Source of the DNA: Microbacterium galbinum
GTDB taxonomy: Bacteria > Actinomycetota > Actinomycetes > Actinomycetales > Microbacteriaceae
NCBI RefSeq assembly: GCF_023091225.1
Contig: NZ_JAHWXM010000001.1
Span: 1,550,001 to 1,614,000, forward strand
Reading direction: 5' to 3'
DNA: 64,000 bases
This document shows, one piece after another, positions 41,543 through 53,265 of this stretch. Under the pieces are notes generated by a model. It was not told the origin of the DNA. It did no database searches and saw only the letters and a list, made by a program, of their open reading frames with translations. The translations under genes were made by a program, and so were the position numbers. The first letter of the stretch is position 1. Every line of letters begins with the position of its first letter.

Positions 41543-42364
41543 CTATTCTCCCGCGCTGACCTGGGCGGGCGCTGGAAGTGTATTCAGCGCACTCGCCAGC
41601 CCGCCGTCGACGACGTCGTCGGTGATCTCGGATGCCGCATCCTTCACCTCGGCCGGCGCCTGCCCCATGCCGACCGCGCGCCCGCCGAGCGTGCGCGCCC
41701 AGCCGAACATGCCGATGTCGTTGCGCCCGTCACCCGCGACGAGCACGCGCTCCCCGACGAGGCCGAGCTCTTCGCGCACGCGCTCCAGCGCAGTGCCCTT
41801 GTCGACCCCCTGCGGGGCGATGTCGAGCCAGGCCGTCCACCCGATCGCGTACGAGACCTCGTTCAGGCCGGCATCCGCCACCAGCCGATGGAAGTCCTCC
41901 TCGTCGTGACCGGGCGAGACCACGACGATGCGCGACACGGGCTCGGCCGCGAGCTCCTCGAAGCTCACCCGCCGGCCGCCGTCGAGCGTCCAGTCGTCGA
42001 GCTGGTCGGTGAAGAGCCGCTGGCCCGAGGCGAGCTCGACCATGTAGCGGGCGTCCGGCAGGCGCTCGCGCAGAAGGGCGAGCGCGGGCGAGGGGTCGAA
42101 GGTCTCGACGTTCCAGCGCTCCCAGTCGTCGCCGACGCGGCGCATCGTGACGGCGCCGTTCGAGCAGACGACGTACTCGGCGTCGAGTTCGAGCTGCTCG
42201 ACGTACCGGCGGGTGGCCATCCAGCTGCGACCGGTGGCGATCGTCACGACGTGACCGGCATCGCGGAGGCGCGCGACGGCCTCGGGAACGCCCGGGCTCA
42301 TCGTCTCGTCCTGGAGCAGGATGGTGCCGTCGACGTCGAGCGCGACGAGCCAGGGCGCGGTCAT
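41543..42364 (-). CDS. HAD-superfamily (Cof-type) phosphatase
   Basis: A 273-residue hydrolase with the HAD motif [11 protein letters not shown] near the N terminus, ITATGRSWM-type motif II (TIATGRS), a C2-type cap, and motif [12 protein letters not shown]. Members dephosphorylate sugar phosphates or flavin precursors. The ATG overlaps the serS stop, a common arrangement in this group. Substrate unknown. Confidence 0.85.
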   Translation of the reverse strand: MTAPWLVALDVDGTILLQDETMSPGVPEAVARLRDAGHVVTIATGRSWMATRRYVEQLELDAEYVVCSNGAVTMRRVGDDWERWNVETFDPSPALALLRERLPDARYMVELASGQRLFTDQLDDWTLDGGRRVSFEELAAEPVSRIVVVSPGHDEEDFHRLVADAGLNEVSYAIGWTAWLDIAPQGVDKGTALERVREELGLVGERVLVAGDGRNDIGMFGWARTLGGRAVGMGQAPAEVKDAASEITDDVVDGGLASALNTLPAPAQVSAGE

Positions 42365-43680
42365 GCGGTGACCTTCGACGTCGCCTTCGTGTTCTCCGGC
42401 GTCAGAACCTCGAGCCCGCCGAGGTAGGGGCGCAGCACCTCGGGCACGCGCACCGAGCCGTCGGCCTGCTGGTGCGTTTCGAGCAGCGCCACGATCCAGC
42501 GGGTGGTCGCGAGCGTGCCGTTCAGCGTCGCGACGTGCTGGGTCTTCGGTGCGGAGCCGGAGTCCGCCCCGTCGACGACCGGCCGGTGGCGCACGTCGAG
42601 GCGGCGCGCCTGATAGGTCGTGCAGTTCGACGTCGACGTCAGCTCGCGGAACGCGCCCTGCGTGGGCACCCAGGCCTCGATGTCGTACTTGCGCGCGGCG
42701 CTCGATCCGAGGTCGCCCGCGGCGACGTCGATCACGCGGTAGGCGAGGCCGAGCGAGGTCAGCATCTCCTCCTGCAGGGCCACGAGGCGCAGGTGCTCGG
42801 CCTCGGCATCCTCCGCCTCCGTGTAGACGAACATCTCGAGCTTGTTGAACTGGTGCACGCGGATGATGCCGCGGGTGTCCTTGCCGTGCGATCCGGCCTC
42901 GCGGCGGTAGCAGGTCGACCAGCCGGCATAGCGCAGCGCGCCGTCCGACAGGTCGACGATCTCGTCCTTGTGGTACCCGGCGAGGGCGACCTCGCTGGTG
43001 CCGACGAGGTAGAGGTCGTCGCCCTTGTCGAGGTGGTAGACCTCGTCGGCGTGCTCGCCGAGGAAGCCGGTGCCCTGCATGATCTCGGGGCGCACGAGCG
43101 TCGGCGTGATGAGCGGCACGAAGCCGTTCTGCAGCGCTTTGTCGAGCGCGAGGTTCATGAGCGCGATCTCGAGACGGGCGCCGATGCCGCGCAGGAAGTA
43201 GAAGCGGGCGCCCGAGACCTTCGCCCCGCGCTCCATGTCGATCGCCCCGAGGATCTCGCCGATCTCGAGGTGGTCGCGCGGCTCGAAGTCGAACGAGGGC
43301 ACCTCGCCGACGCGACGCAGCTCGACGAAGTCGGCCTCGCCACCGGCGGGCACGCCGTCGATCACGACGTTCTCGATGCGGGCCAGGGCGGCGGATGCTG
43401 CCTCTCCGGCGTCGTTCGCGACCTGCTGCGCCTGCTTGACGCGCTCGGCGAGCTCCTTGCCCTGCGCGACGAGCGCGGGCTTCTCCTCCTTCGGCGCCTT
43501 GGCGATGACCTTACCGAACGCGTTCTGCTCGGCCCGCAGCTCCTCGAACGCGGCGAGCGCCGCGCGGCGCGATCGATCGGCCTCGAGTGCGATGTCGACG
43601 GTGGCCTGGTCGTTGCCGCGCGCGGCCTGCGAGCGGCGGACGAGATCAGGGTGGTCGCGGAGAAGAGCGAGGTCGATCAT
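42361..43680 (-). CDS. serS: Seryl-tRNA synthetase
   Basis: A 439-residue class II synthetase. The N-terminal coiled-coil arm (about 25-105) binds the long variable arm of serine tRNAs. The catalytic core has motif 2 [17 protein letters not shown] and the later [12 protein letters not shown] with [15 protein letters not shown] as motif 3. Length is standard. It charges the two serine tRNAs in this window among others. Confidence 0.95.
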   Translation of the reverse strand: MIDLALLRDHPDLVRRSQAARGNDQATVDIALEADRSRRAALAAFEELRAEQNAFGKVIAKAPKEEKPALVAQGKELAERVKQAQQVANDAGEAASAALARIENVVIDGVPAGGEADFVELRRVGEVPSFDFEPRDHLEIGEILGAIDMERGAKVSGARFYFLRGIGARLEIALMNLALDKALQNGFVPLITPTLVRPEIMQGTGFLGEHADEVYHLDKGDDLYLVGTSEVALAGYHKDEIVDLSDGALRYAGWSTCYRREAGSHGKDTRGIIRVHQFNKLEMFVYTEAEDAEAEHLRLVALQEEMLTSLGLAYRVIDVAAGDLGSSAARKYDIEAWVPTQGAFRELTSTSNCTTYQARRLDVRHRPVVDGADSGSAPKTQHVATLNGTLATTRWIVALLETHQQADGSVRVPEVLRPYLGGLEVLTPENTKATSKVTA

Positions 43681-43802
43681 TCCACGATTCTACGGGGGTC
43701 TCCCACCCCCTCAGGCTCGCCGGATGTCACACCCGGGGCCGTGCATCGTCTTTCTCCTCGGTGGTCGGCATCCGGCCGATCGCCGCTGTGGAAGGAATAC
43801 CC

Positions 43803-44183
43803 ATGACCACCCGTGTCACCTCGCTCGACCAGCTGAACCTGGCCTTCGCCGACCGCTTCAACGCCCGCGACCTCGACGGCCTGATGGCCCTGAACACCGC
43901 CGACGTCGTCTTCGTCCCGGCTCCCGGCACCCCGGTGACCGGCGAGGCCGCCGTCCGCGGCGCGCTCGAGCAGTTCCTCGGTCTCGACCTGCCGATCTCG
44001 ATGACCGTCCGCCACGTGTTCGAGAGCGCCGGCACCGGCCTCGCGATCGCCGACTGGACGATCACGGGCACAGGCCCCGACGGATCCGAGATCGCCCTCG
44101 CCGGCACGACCGCCGACGTGGCCGTCTTCGATGAGGAGCACGGCTGGCGCTACGCGGTCGACAACCCCTTCGGCACCGTCTGA
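43803..44183 (+). CDS. NTF2/SnoaL-like protein
   Basis: A 126-residue protein of the cone-shaped alpha+beta barrel fold. The typical start is LNLAFADRFNARDLDGLMAL, followed by GEAAVRGALEQFLG and a beta sheet ending in DNPFGTV. These proteins are small enzymes or ligand binders of unknown specificity. GAAGGAATACCC precedes the ATG. Confidence 0.8.
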   Translation: MTTRVTSLDQLNLAFADRFNARDLDGLMALNTADVVFVPAPGTPVTGEAAVRGALEQFLGLDLPISMTVRHVFESAGTGLAIADWTITGTGPDGSEIALAGTTADVAVFDEEHGWRYAVDNPFGTV

Positions 44184-44205
44184 CCCGCGCAGCGCGGTCT
44201 CCTGC

Positions 44206-44312
44206 GAGCCCGTCGAGACCCACCATGCGCGTCGAAACCCATCGGTGCCGACGTCAACGACGGTGGGTCTCGGCGGGCTCGATGGGTCTCGACGGGCTCG
44301 ATGGGTCTCGAC
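44206..44312. repeat. Intergenic palindrome with 19-bp tandem repeats
   Basis: GAGCCCGTCGAGACCCA (44206-44222) is the perfect complement of 44283-44299. A 19-bp unit GATGGGTCTCGACGGGCTC is repeated from 44262 to about 44312 in 2.7 copies. It lies between two convergent genes and may serve as a terminator. It resembles dispersed intergenic repeats of related genomes. Confidence 0.65.
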
Positions 44313-44352
44313 GCCCGGACCAGGGCGTCACCCCGGGGCCGAGAAGAACCCG

Positions 44353-44892
44353 TCAGTCCGCGCCCATGCCGCTCTGCCGGCAGGCGCCGAGCGCCTTGCG
44401 TGCGCGGGCGACGCGCTGGCGGACCGCCGCGGCGTCGATCCCGAGGCGCTCCGCCGCTTCGCCGGCCGACAACCCGTCGACGGCGGTGAGCAGCAGTGGC
44501 TCCCGCAACGAGTCGGGGAGGTCGTGCAGAGCGGCGAGCGCACCGTCGAGGATCACGCGGATCTCGGCGGCTCCGGCCACGTTCACGGCGTCGGGCATCT
44601 CGTCGTCGAGCTCGGTCTGCGGGCGGCGTGCCCGCTGACGGGAGAGGTCGATCGCGACGTTGCGCGCGATCGCGTCGAGCCACGAGCACACCCTTCCCGG
44701 CTCGGGAGTCTCCAGGTGGGCGACCGATCTCCAGGCGCGCAAGAGCGCCATCTGGGCGGCGTCGTCGGCATCGTCCACGGGCACGCCGAGCGAGATGCTG
44801 CGGCGCCGGAGTCGATCGGGCTCGTCCGTGATCATCTCGGTCAGCAGTGCACGCGCATCGCCGATCGACTCGCTCTTCGCCTGCGCACCCAT
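44353..44892 (-). CDS. RNA polymerase sigma factor, ECF-like
   Basis: A 179-residue sigma-70 family factor. Region 2 runs over about residues 30-95 (DADDAAQMALLRAWRSVAHL, then LDAIARNVAIDLSRQ) and region 4 over about 115-170 (DSLREPLLLTAVDGLSAGEA, then RLGIDAAAVRQRVARARKAL). No anti-sigma gene is adjacent. ATG at 44892 has GGGGAGGGG upstream; an earlier GTG/ATG at 44949 would add 19 unlikely residues. Target promoters unknown. Confidence 0.85.
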   Translation of the reverse strand: MGAQAKSESIGDARALLTEMITDEPDRLRRRSISLGVPVDDADDAAQMALLRAWRSVAHLETPEPGRVCSWLDAIARNVAIDLSRQRARRPQTELDDEMPDAVNVAGAAEIRVILDGALAALHDLPDSLREPLLLTAVDGLSAGEAAERLGIDAAAVRQRVARARKALGACRQSGMGAD

Positions 44893-44969
44893 TCCGGCCC
44901 CTCCCCAGAGCGCTCGGGCACCCGTCCCCGTGTCACCTGCATGACACATGCCGGGAATAGAGTATCGCC

Positions 44970-45968
44970 ATGACGAAGCCCCCGGCCGCGAGACGACAGG
45001 CCGCGCTCGTCTACAACCCGATCAAGGTCGACGAGAAGAGACTGCGCGCTGCCGTGCGCGAGCTCTCGAAGGCCGAGGGGTGGGAGCATCCGGCGTTCTA
45101 TCCGACGACGATCCAGGATGCCGGGCAGGGTGCCACGGCGCAGGCTCTCGCCCGTGGGGTCGACGTCGTGCTCGTCGCCGGTGGCGACGGCACCGTGCGC
45201 GCGGTCTCCGAGGCCATCGCGAACACCGGTGTTCCCCTCGCGATCCTGCCGAGCGGCACAGGCAACCTGCTCGCACGCAACCTGGCGTTGCCGCTGGGCT
45301 CGCCCGACGACATGATCCGTGCGGCGCTGACCGGATCCCGCCACGCGATCGACATCGGATGGGCGCGCATCACGCGTGAGAGCGGTGACGAGAGCGAGCA
45401 CGCCTTCGTGGTGCTGGCCGGAATCGGACTCGACGCCGACATGATCGCGAACACCCGCCCCGACCTCAAGAAGTCGGTCGGGTGGATCGCCTACGTCGAC
45501 GGCGCCGCGCGCTCGCTCGCCAACGCCTCGCCCTTCCGCTCGGTGTATCAGATCGACGACGGCCGCCTGCATTCGACGAAGGTGCACAGCATCCTCTTCG
45601 CCAACTGCGGCACCCTGCCCGCGGGCATCGCCCTGGTGCCGGATGCCTCGATCTCCGACGGAACCCTCGACGTCGCCGTGATCCGGCCCTCCGGTGCGTT
45701 CGGCTGGTTCAACGTCTGGCGCAGGATCTGGTGGGAGAACTCGGTGCTGCGGCGCTTCGCCGCCGGCAGGCGCATCCTCGAGCGCCGGGGGAAGGATGCC
45801 GCGGTGCACTACTTCCAGGGCCTCGCCGCGGAGGCTGCGACGTCGGTGCCCACGCCGGTCGAGCTCGACGGTGACGAGTTCGGCAATGCCGTGCGCATCA
45901 CGTGCCGGGTCGATCCGAGCGCGCTCCTGCTCGCGCTGCCGGAGGGGCATCCGGTCGACGCGCTCTGA
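44970..45968 (+). CDS. Diacylglycerol/lipid kinase family protein
   Basis: A 332-residue kinase of the DAGK catalytic fold. The glycine-rich nucleotide motif is VVLVAGGDGTVRAVSEAIAN and the following PSGTGNLLARNLALPL is the classical second motif. It is likely to phosphorylate a lipid at the membrane surface, perhaps diacylglycerol. TAGAGT seven bases upstream of the ATG suggests a leaderless message. Divergent from the sigma-factor gene. Confidence 0.9.
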   Translation: MTKPPAARRQAALVYNPIKVDEKRLRAAVRELSKAEGWEHPAFYPTTIQDAGQGATAQALARGVDVVLVAGGDGTVRAVSEAIANTGVPLAILPSGTGNLLARNLALPLGSPDDMIRAALTGSRHAIDIGWARITRESGDESEHAFVVLAGIGLDADMIANTRPDLKKSVGWIAYVDGAARSLANASPFRSVYQIDDGRLHSTKVHSILFANCGTLPAGIALVPDASISDGTLDVAVIRPSGAFGWFNVWRRIWWENSVLRRFAAGRRILERRGKDAAVHYFQGLAAEAATSVPTPVELDGDEFGNAVRITCRVDPSALLLALPEGHPVDAL

Positions 45969-46034
45969 CACGCGGCTTTCCTTCCGGTGCTCCGCAGCGA
46001 GGTGCTCCGCCGGCGATGCGCTCAGCCGGCGGTG

Positions 46035-46763
46035 TCAGTCGGCGAGCACCGACACCGTGCCGTCGAGGCCACCGCCCACGAGGGTGAGGGTGAAGCCGTC
46101 GTCATCGACCGCGTCGTCGCCGAACGAGAGGATCGTCGCACGCGGCGCCATGTCCATGGTGCAGATCTGGGTGTCGTCGGTGACGAAGGTCGCCGTGCCC
46201 GCGTTGCCCGAACCCTCGAGCGACTCGACGACCGGCGGGCATCCCGACGAGCCCCAGGTGAGCAGCACGAGGCTGCCGTCGTCGAACCATCCGGCGGAGG
46301 GCTGGTACTCGGTCGACTCCCCGGGAACGCCGGTGACGGGTGCCCCGCCGATCTCGGCGTCATCCGAGATATCGCCGTAGGTGACCTGCAGCGTGATGTC
46401 CTTCGTCGGATCCACACCGGCGGGCAGGCCGCCGATGCTGGCGCGCTGCACCATGTCCTGGGTGCAGACCTGGTCGGCTGCGCCGTCGACGAGCGTCACC
46501 GAGACGTTCTGGCCCTCGGCGGTCACCGTGTCGACCTGCGGAACGCACGTCGAGGAGCCCCAGGTGACGACGGCGAACATGCGGCCCTCGTCGAGCAGTG
46601 CGGCCTCGACGTCGGCGAAGTCGTCATCGCCGGCCCCGGGCGCGGTCGATGCACCGGGTGTGCTCGTGGGCGAGGTCGATCCGGGGGTGGCGGTGCACCC
46701 GGCGATCAGCAGCGCCGCGGCGAAAGCGGAGAGGACGGCGACGACGCGCGAGGGAGTGACCAT
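46035..46763 (-). CDS. Secreted lipoprotein, unknown function
   Basis: A 242-residue protein with a lipoprotein signal ending LLIAGCTATPG (Cys at about residue 23) and a Ser/Thr/Pro-rich linker. Two related halves follow, each with a TWGSSTC/TWGSSGC motif and a later VCTQDM/ICTMDM motif. The paired cysteines likely form disulfides, so an internal duplication is clear. Function unknown; exported and membrane-anchored. Confidence 0.8.
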   Translation of the reverse strand: MVTPSRVVAVLSAFAAALLIAGCTATPGSTSPTSTPGASTAPGAGDDDFADVEAALLDEGRMFAVVTWGSSTCVPQVDTVTAEGQNVSVTLVDGAADQVCTQDMVQRASIGGLPAGVDPTKDITLQVTYGDISDDAEIGGAPVTGVPGESTEYQPSAGWFDDGSLVLLTWGSSGCPPVVESLEGSGNAGTATFVTDDTQICTMDMAPRATILSFGDDAVDDDGFTLTLVGGGLDGTVSVLAD

Positions 46764-46809
46764 GCCCCCAGGGTACCGGTGGCGATATTCCATCGGAAGT
46801 CGGGAGCGA

Positions 46810-48270
46810 TCACTGCAGGGCGGAGGTGAGGCGCGCCAGGTTGTCCAGCACGGTCGAGCGCAGCGGCTGCTGCATCCACTCCTCGAGGGTGAGCTCCCGG
46901 CTGAGCGACCGATAGGTGTCTTCGACCTCGCGCATCTCGGCGACGAACTCCTCGCCGCGCACGAGCATGGAGACCTCGAGGTTGAGACCGAAGGAGCGCA
47001 TGTCCATATTGCTCGAGCCGATGACCGCGACCTCGTCGTCGACCGTCAGGCTCTTGGTGTGCAGGATGTACGGCTTGCGGTACATCCAGATGCGCACGCC
47101 CGCCTTGAGCAGCACCTCGTAGTAGCTGCGCTGCGCGTGGTAGACCATGGCCTGATCGCCCTCTTCCGAGACGAACAACTCGACCTCGACACCGCGGTCG
47201 ACGGCCGCGGTGACGGCGAGCAGCAGGGCCTCGTCCGGCACGAAGTACGGGCTCACGATCATGATGCGATTCTTCGCCGCATACAGCAGGCCGAGGAAGA
47301 GACGCAGGTTGTTCTCGACCTCGAACCCGGGGCCCGAGGGCACGACCTGGCAGTCGAGGTCCCCCGATCCGATGTCGGCGTGGGCGATGTCGATCTCCTC
47401 CAGCACGATGTCGGTCTCGCTGTACCAGTCACTGAGGAAGATCGCGTTGACGCTGAGCACGACCGGCCCGTCGAGGCGCACCATGAGGTCGACCCAGTGC
47501 AGGCCCCGCTTGATGTTCTTCGGCAGGTTGTAGGTCGAGTCGGTGACGTTCTGCGAGCCGAGGAAGGCGGTCACGCCGTCGACCACGAGCAGCTTGCGGT
47601 GGTTGCGCAGATCGGGGCGCTGCATCCGCCCCTTGAACGGCTGCACCGGGAGCATGAGGTGCCAGTCGGCGCCCATGGCGTTGAGGCGCCGGATCGTCTG
47701 CTTGTAGCGCGGCTTCCAGCGATTGGCCCAGTGGTCGAGAAGCACCCGCACCGAGACGCCGCGCGCCGCGACCTCCTCGAGCGCACGGAAGAAGTTGTCG
47801 GTCGAGGCATCCGATTGCAGGATGTAGAACTCGACGTGCACGTAGTCCTTCGCCTCGCGGATGGCGTCGGCCATCGCGTCGAGCGACTCCTGGTAGTCGG
47901 AGATCAGGTGCGCTCCGTTGTCGCCCGAGAGCGGCAGAGCGCCGAGGCGCTGGTTCATCTCGACCAGCGGACCGAACCAGTCCGGCGCGTGGGGACGGAG
48001 GGTTCCGAAGTGCAGGTGCTCGCTGGTCGCGGCGATGTACTCGTTGATCTGGTCCTGCTTGCGGCGGCGGGCGCGCGGCAGTCGCGGGTTTCCGATCACG
48101 AGGAACAGGAAGACCCCGACGAACGGGATGAAGAAGATCGCCAGCAGCCAGGCCATCGCAGCCGTGGGGCGGCGGTTGCGCGGGATGACGATGATCGCCG
48201 TGATGCGGATGGTCAGATCGAGCACCACGAGGAACGCCGTGATCGCCCAGGCGACGCCCTCCGCGGTCAT
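46810..48270 (-). CDS. cls: Cardiolipin synthase
   Basis: A 486-residue phospholipase-D-type enzyme with two N-terminal transmembrane segments (about 5-30 and 38-60). It has two HKD motifs, NHRKLLVVDGVTAFLGSQN and LHTKSLTVDDEVAVIGSSN, the second with the expected His-Lys-Asp. It joins two phosphatidylglycerol molecules, or CDP-diacylglycerol and phosphatidylglycerol, to make cardiolipin at the membrane. Confidence 0.92.
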   Translation of the reverse strand: MTAEGVAWAITAFLVVLDLTIRITAIIVIPRNRRPTAAMAWLLAIFFIPFVGVFLFLVIGNPRLPRARRRKQDQINEYIAATSEHLHFGTLRPHAPDWFGPLVEMNQRLGALPLSGDNGAHLISDYQESLDAMADAIREAKDYVHVEFYILQSDASTDNFFRALEEVAARGVSVRVLLDHWANRWKPRYKQTIRRLNAMGADWHLMLPVQPFKGRMQRPDLRNHRKLLVVDGVTAFLGSQNVTDSTYNLPKNIKRGLHWVDLMVRLDGPVVLSVNAIFLSDWYSETDIVLEEIDIAHADIGSGDLDCQVVPSGPGFEVENNLRLFLGLLYAAKNRIMIVSPYFVPDEALLLAVTAAVDRGVEVELFVSEEGDQAMVYHAQRSYYEVLLKAGVRIWMYRKPYILHTKSLTVDDEVAVIGSSNMDMRSFGLNLEVSMLVRGEEFVAEMREVEDTYRSLSRELTLEEWMQQPLRSTVLDNLARLTSALQ

Positions 48271-48369
48271 ACTGCTCTCTTCCTGACGGACCTCACCGAT
48301 GAAGGGTTCCGTCGCGCATCACCGTCCGGCGGTGTTCGCTTCACAGTAGCGGATGGGTGGGACAGTGCC

Positions 48370-48543
48370 TCAGGAGCGCGGGGGAAGACCGCGGGCCGCG
48401 CGCTCCTCCGCCTCGATCTGCGCGTGCACCTTGCGTTCGGTGCGGTCGAATCGCAGGATGCCGCGGAGCACCATGAAGAAGATGGCGCTGACCCCGAGGG
48501 TCGGAAGGATCGACCACGCGGCGGCGACCCAGAAGTTGTCCAT
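48370..48543 (-). CDS. Small single-pass membrane protein (57 aa)
   Basis: A 57-residue product with one transmembrane segment (ILPTLGVSAIFFMVLRGIL) and a charged cytoplasmic helix (RFDRTERKVHAQIEAEERAA). This pattern is very common as a short conserved actinobacterial membrane protein. GGGGGT precedes the ATG at 48543. Function unknown. Confidence 0.7.
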   Translation of the reverse strand: MDNFWVAAAWSILPTLGVSAIFFMVLRGILRFDRTERKVHAQIEAEERAARGLPPRS

Positions 48544-48657
48544 ACCCCCATGGTACGCGACCTCACTCCTCCTGCGCCGATCCGAAGGGCGGGGCAATCC
48601 CTCCACAGGCCCGGTTTTCCGGAACGGGCGGATGCCGCCACCGGGCACACTCGCCTC

Positions 48658-49768
48658 ATGAACACCGTCCTCCGTGCCGCAGATTCCGCCGAGTTCCTCG
48701 GCATCGTCCCCCTCCTCGCCGGCTTCACGCCCCGACGCAGCATCGTCATGCTCCCCTTCCAGGGCTCCCGCGCCTACGGCGCGATGCGCATCGACCTTCC
48801 CCGCGACGACGTGCCGCTCGAGCACTACGCGGATACCGCGATCGGCCTCGTCTCACGCGTGGCCGCGATCGACGCGGTCGCCGTCGTCGCCTACGTCGAC
48901 GAGGCGGCTCAGAGCACACCGGACGGGTGGGTCCTCCCCCACGCCGTCGCCCTCGACGAACTGCTCGGTTGCGCCGAGGACGCCGGCCTCCGCATCGTCG
49001 ACGCGCTGTGCGTCACGCCCGGCGGATGGGCGAGCTACCTCGAAGAGGAACCTCTTCTGCATCCCGTCGAGCCGGTGCGCGCCGAGAGGGTGCCCGGCAT
49101 CGGAGACGTCTCGGGCGATCAGAACTCCGGTGCCGTGCTCCCCGTCGCCGACCTCGCGCAGAAGGAGCGCGTCGGGCGGGCTCTGCGCGACCTCTCCGAA
49201 CTGCTCGGGCGCCCGGCGTCGTCGCTGTCCGACGACGAGAACCCCGAGGCCCTGGCCGCCCTCGCGATCCTCGACGACGTGCCCGCGTTCTACGAGCAGC
49301 TGCTCGACTCCCGTGGCGATCTGCCGCCCTTCGCGGTCGCCGCACTGCTGTGGTGCCTCGAGCGCCCCGTCTACCGAGACGTGGCACTGCTGCAGTGGGC
49401 GTCGGACCACGCCTCCGGTCGACGATCGCTCGGGGCGCAGCTCGACTTCGCCCAGCACGGCCGGTCGATCCCCGACGAGCTCGGCGACATCTTCCTCGGG
49501 CGCGGTCCTACACCCGATCCCGATCGGCTCAGCTTCGCCCTCGACGTCGTGCGCACCGCCGCGTCGCGCGCACCGCGTGCCGCCCGCCCCGCCCCGCTCA
49601 CTGCGGCGGCGTGGCTCTCGTGGGCGCTCGGCCGGTCCACGCACGCGGCGCACTACCTCGACCTGGTGCGCGAGATCGACCCCGACTACGGACTCGCCGC
49701 GCTCGTGGGATCGATGATCAACGCCGCAGTGCTGCCGGAATGGACCTTCCGACGCACCGCGGGGCGGA

Positions 49769-49776
<8 letters not shown>
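48658..49776 (+). CDS. DUF4192 family protein
   Basis: A 372-residue protein of the actinobacterial DUF4192 family. It begins MNTVLRAADSAEFLGIVPLL and continues AGFTPRRSIVMLPFQGSRAY, the conserved lead of this family, with a helical C-terminal half. No catalytic motif known. It converges on lysS with an 8-base overlap. Confidence 0.85.
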
Positions 49777-51328
<1,552 letters not shown>

Positions 51329-51407
51329 TCGGGGCTCCTTGGAAAAGTCGTTCCAGTTTACCGAGGCCGTAGGCCGATCCGAGGCCGAGGCTGGGTAGCC
51401 TCGAAGA

Positions 51408-53225
51408 ATGGCCGCCCCACGGATCCTCCGCGCCCTCGCCACCACCGCCGCCGTCGCCGGCCTCGTGTTGCTCGCATCGAGCCCCGCGAGCGCCCGAGCA
51501 TCCGTCTCCGCCGACGTCGACGACTTCTCCTACGCGTCGTGGGACGCCACCTACACGGTGGGCGTCGACGACGAGGGCCGAGCCACCATGCACGTCACCG
51601 AGGAGCTCGTCGCCCGATTCCCCGACTTCGACCAGAACCGCGGGATCGTCCGCGGTCTCGCCACCTCCTACGAGAACGCGGGCATCGACACCCGCATCCT
51701 CTCCGTCACCGATGAGACGGGCGCCGACGTTCCCTACGAGACCGACACCGACGATGGCGTGCTCTACGTGCTCACCGGCGACGACGACTACGTGCAGGGG
51801 CTTCAGACCTACGTGATCGAGTACGAGATGCGCGACGTCGTCCTCGCCGCCGAGACCGGAGTCGACGAGTTCTACTGGGACCTCCTCCCCCTCGACAGCA
51901 CGCAGGCGATCGAGTCCTTCCGCGCCGACATCCTCTTCGACGACACCCTGACCGCCGCCCTCACCGGCGCCAGCCGCTGCTACGAGGGATACTCCGGGTC
52001 GTCGGAGGCATGCACGCTCGAAGGCCCGACGGACACCGCCGACGGCGCCCTCTTCCGCGTCGAATCGGGCGAGCGCGCCGCCGGCGACGGAGTGACCGTC
52101 GCGATCGGCTTCGACGCGGGTACCGTCACGCAACCCGCTGCCCGCACCCCGAACCCGGTCACCGACGTCGCACCGATGTTCGCCGCGGTCGGCGGCCTGG
52201 GACTGACGGTCGCGAGCTGGTTCGCCGTCTCGGCGGTGCGCAGGAGGCGACGCACCGCCACCGGCATCGTCGTGGCCCAGTACGACGTGCCGGATGCGAT
52301 GCCCCCGCTGCTCGCGGCCGCGATCCTGCCCGGCGCGAAGGCCGTGATCCCCGCCGAGATCGTGCACCTCGCCGTCCGCGGGGTGCTGCGGATCGAGGAA
52401 GGCGCCGAGCCCGAGCGGCCGCGGCTGCGACGCCTTCCCGACGGACGTCTCCCCGACCAGCTCGACGCGGATGCGGTCGACAACCTGTTCCTCGGCGCCG
52501 ACGACACCGGCGTCGTCGACATCCCCGCCGCGAGCGAGACCTTCGCCGCGCGCATGGGCGTCCTGCAGGCGCTGGGCAAGAAGCAGGCCGAGACCCGCGG
52601 GCTCACCGTGCGCGAGCGCGCCCGCGGCGCCGTGATCCTGCAGTGGATCGCGATCGCCGTCGCCGCGATCGGACTGGCGGTGGCGATCTGGGGCGTCGCC
52701 ACCGGTCGGGTCGGAGCGATTCCGGCGCTCGTGGTCGTCGCCTTCGGGGCCTTCTTCGTGCTCCTGGCGAGCCTCTACGCATTCTCGAAGCACGTCATGC
52801 TCACCGCGGAGGGTGCCCGGCAGTACGAGTATCTGCAGGGGGTGCGCGAGTTCATCCGCGTCGCCGAGGCCGACCGTCTGCAGATGCTGCAGTCGTACAC
52901 GGGGGCGGAGCGCCGGCAGGACGGCAGCGCGAACGTCATCGTGCTCTACGAGCGTCTGCTCCCCTACGCGATGCTCTTCGGCATGGAAGACGAATGGGGC
53001 AAGGTGCTCGAGCACGCGTACACGTACGAGCAGCGGGGTCCCGGCTGGATCGGCGACGGTCGCTCACCGTACCTGAGCACCTCACTCGCGGCCTTCGCCG
53101 TCTCCACCGCATCGGCATCGTCGTACACGGCCCCGTCGACCGGCAGCTCGTCGAGCTTCGGCGGCTCGAGCGGCGGCGGGTTCTCCGGCGGCGGAGGAGG
53201 CGGCGGCTTCTCCGGCGGACGCTGA
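51408..53225 (+). CDS. DUF2207 membrane protein
   Basis: A 605-residue protein with a signal peptide (LLASSPASARASVSAD). An extracytoplasmic beta domain (about 35-250, TMHVTEELVARFPDFDQNRG), transmembrane segments near 260 and 410-450, and a cytoplasmic part follow. The C terminus is Ser/Gly-rich (GGGFSGGGGGGGFSGG). This is the DUF2207 layout. Function unknown. It interrupts the usual run between lysS and the DUF2520 gene. Confidence 0.88.
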   Translation: MAAPRILRALATTAAVAGLVLLASSPASARASVSADVDDFSYASWDATYTVGVDDEGRATMHVTEELVARFPDFDQNRGIVRGLATSYENAGIDTRILSVTDETGADVPYETDTDDGVLYVLTGDDDYVQGLQTYVIEYEMRDVVLAAETGVDEFYWDLLPLDSTQAIESFRADILFDDTLTAALTGASRCYEGYSGSSEACTLEGPTDTADGALFRVESGERAAGDGVTVAIGFDAGTVTQPAARTPNPVTDVAPMFAAVGGLGLTVASWFAVSAVRRRRRTATGIVVAQYDVPDAMPPLLAAAILPGAKAVIPAEIVHLAVRGVLRIEEGAEPERPRLRRLPDGRLPDQLDADAVDNLFLGADDTGVVDIPAASETFAARMGVLQALGKKQAETRGLTVRERARGAVILQWIAIAVAAIGLAVAIWGVATGRVGAIPALVVVAFGAFFVLLASLYAFSKHVMLTAEGARQYEYLQGVREFIRVAEADRLQMLQSYTGAERRQDGSANVIVLYERLLPYAMLFGMEDEWGKVLEHAYTYEQRGPGWIGDGRSPYLSTSLAAFAVSTASASSYTAPSTGSSSSFGGSSGGGFSGGGGGGGFSGGR

Positions 53226-53265
53226 CCCGCACCTCGCGCTCCCCTCACGCGTTCGCGGGCGCCCG

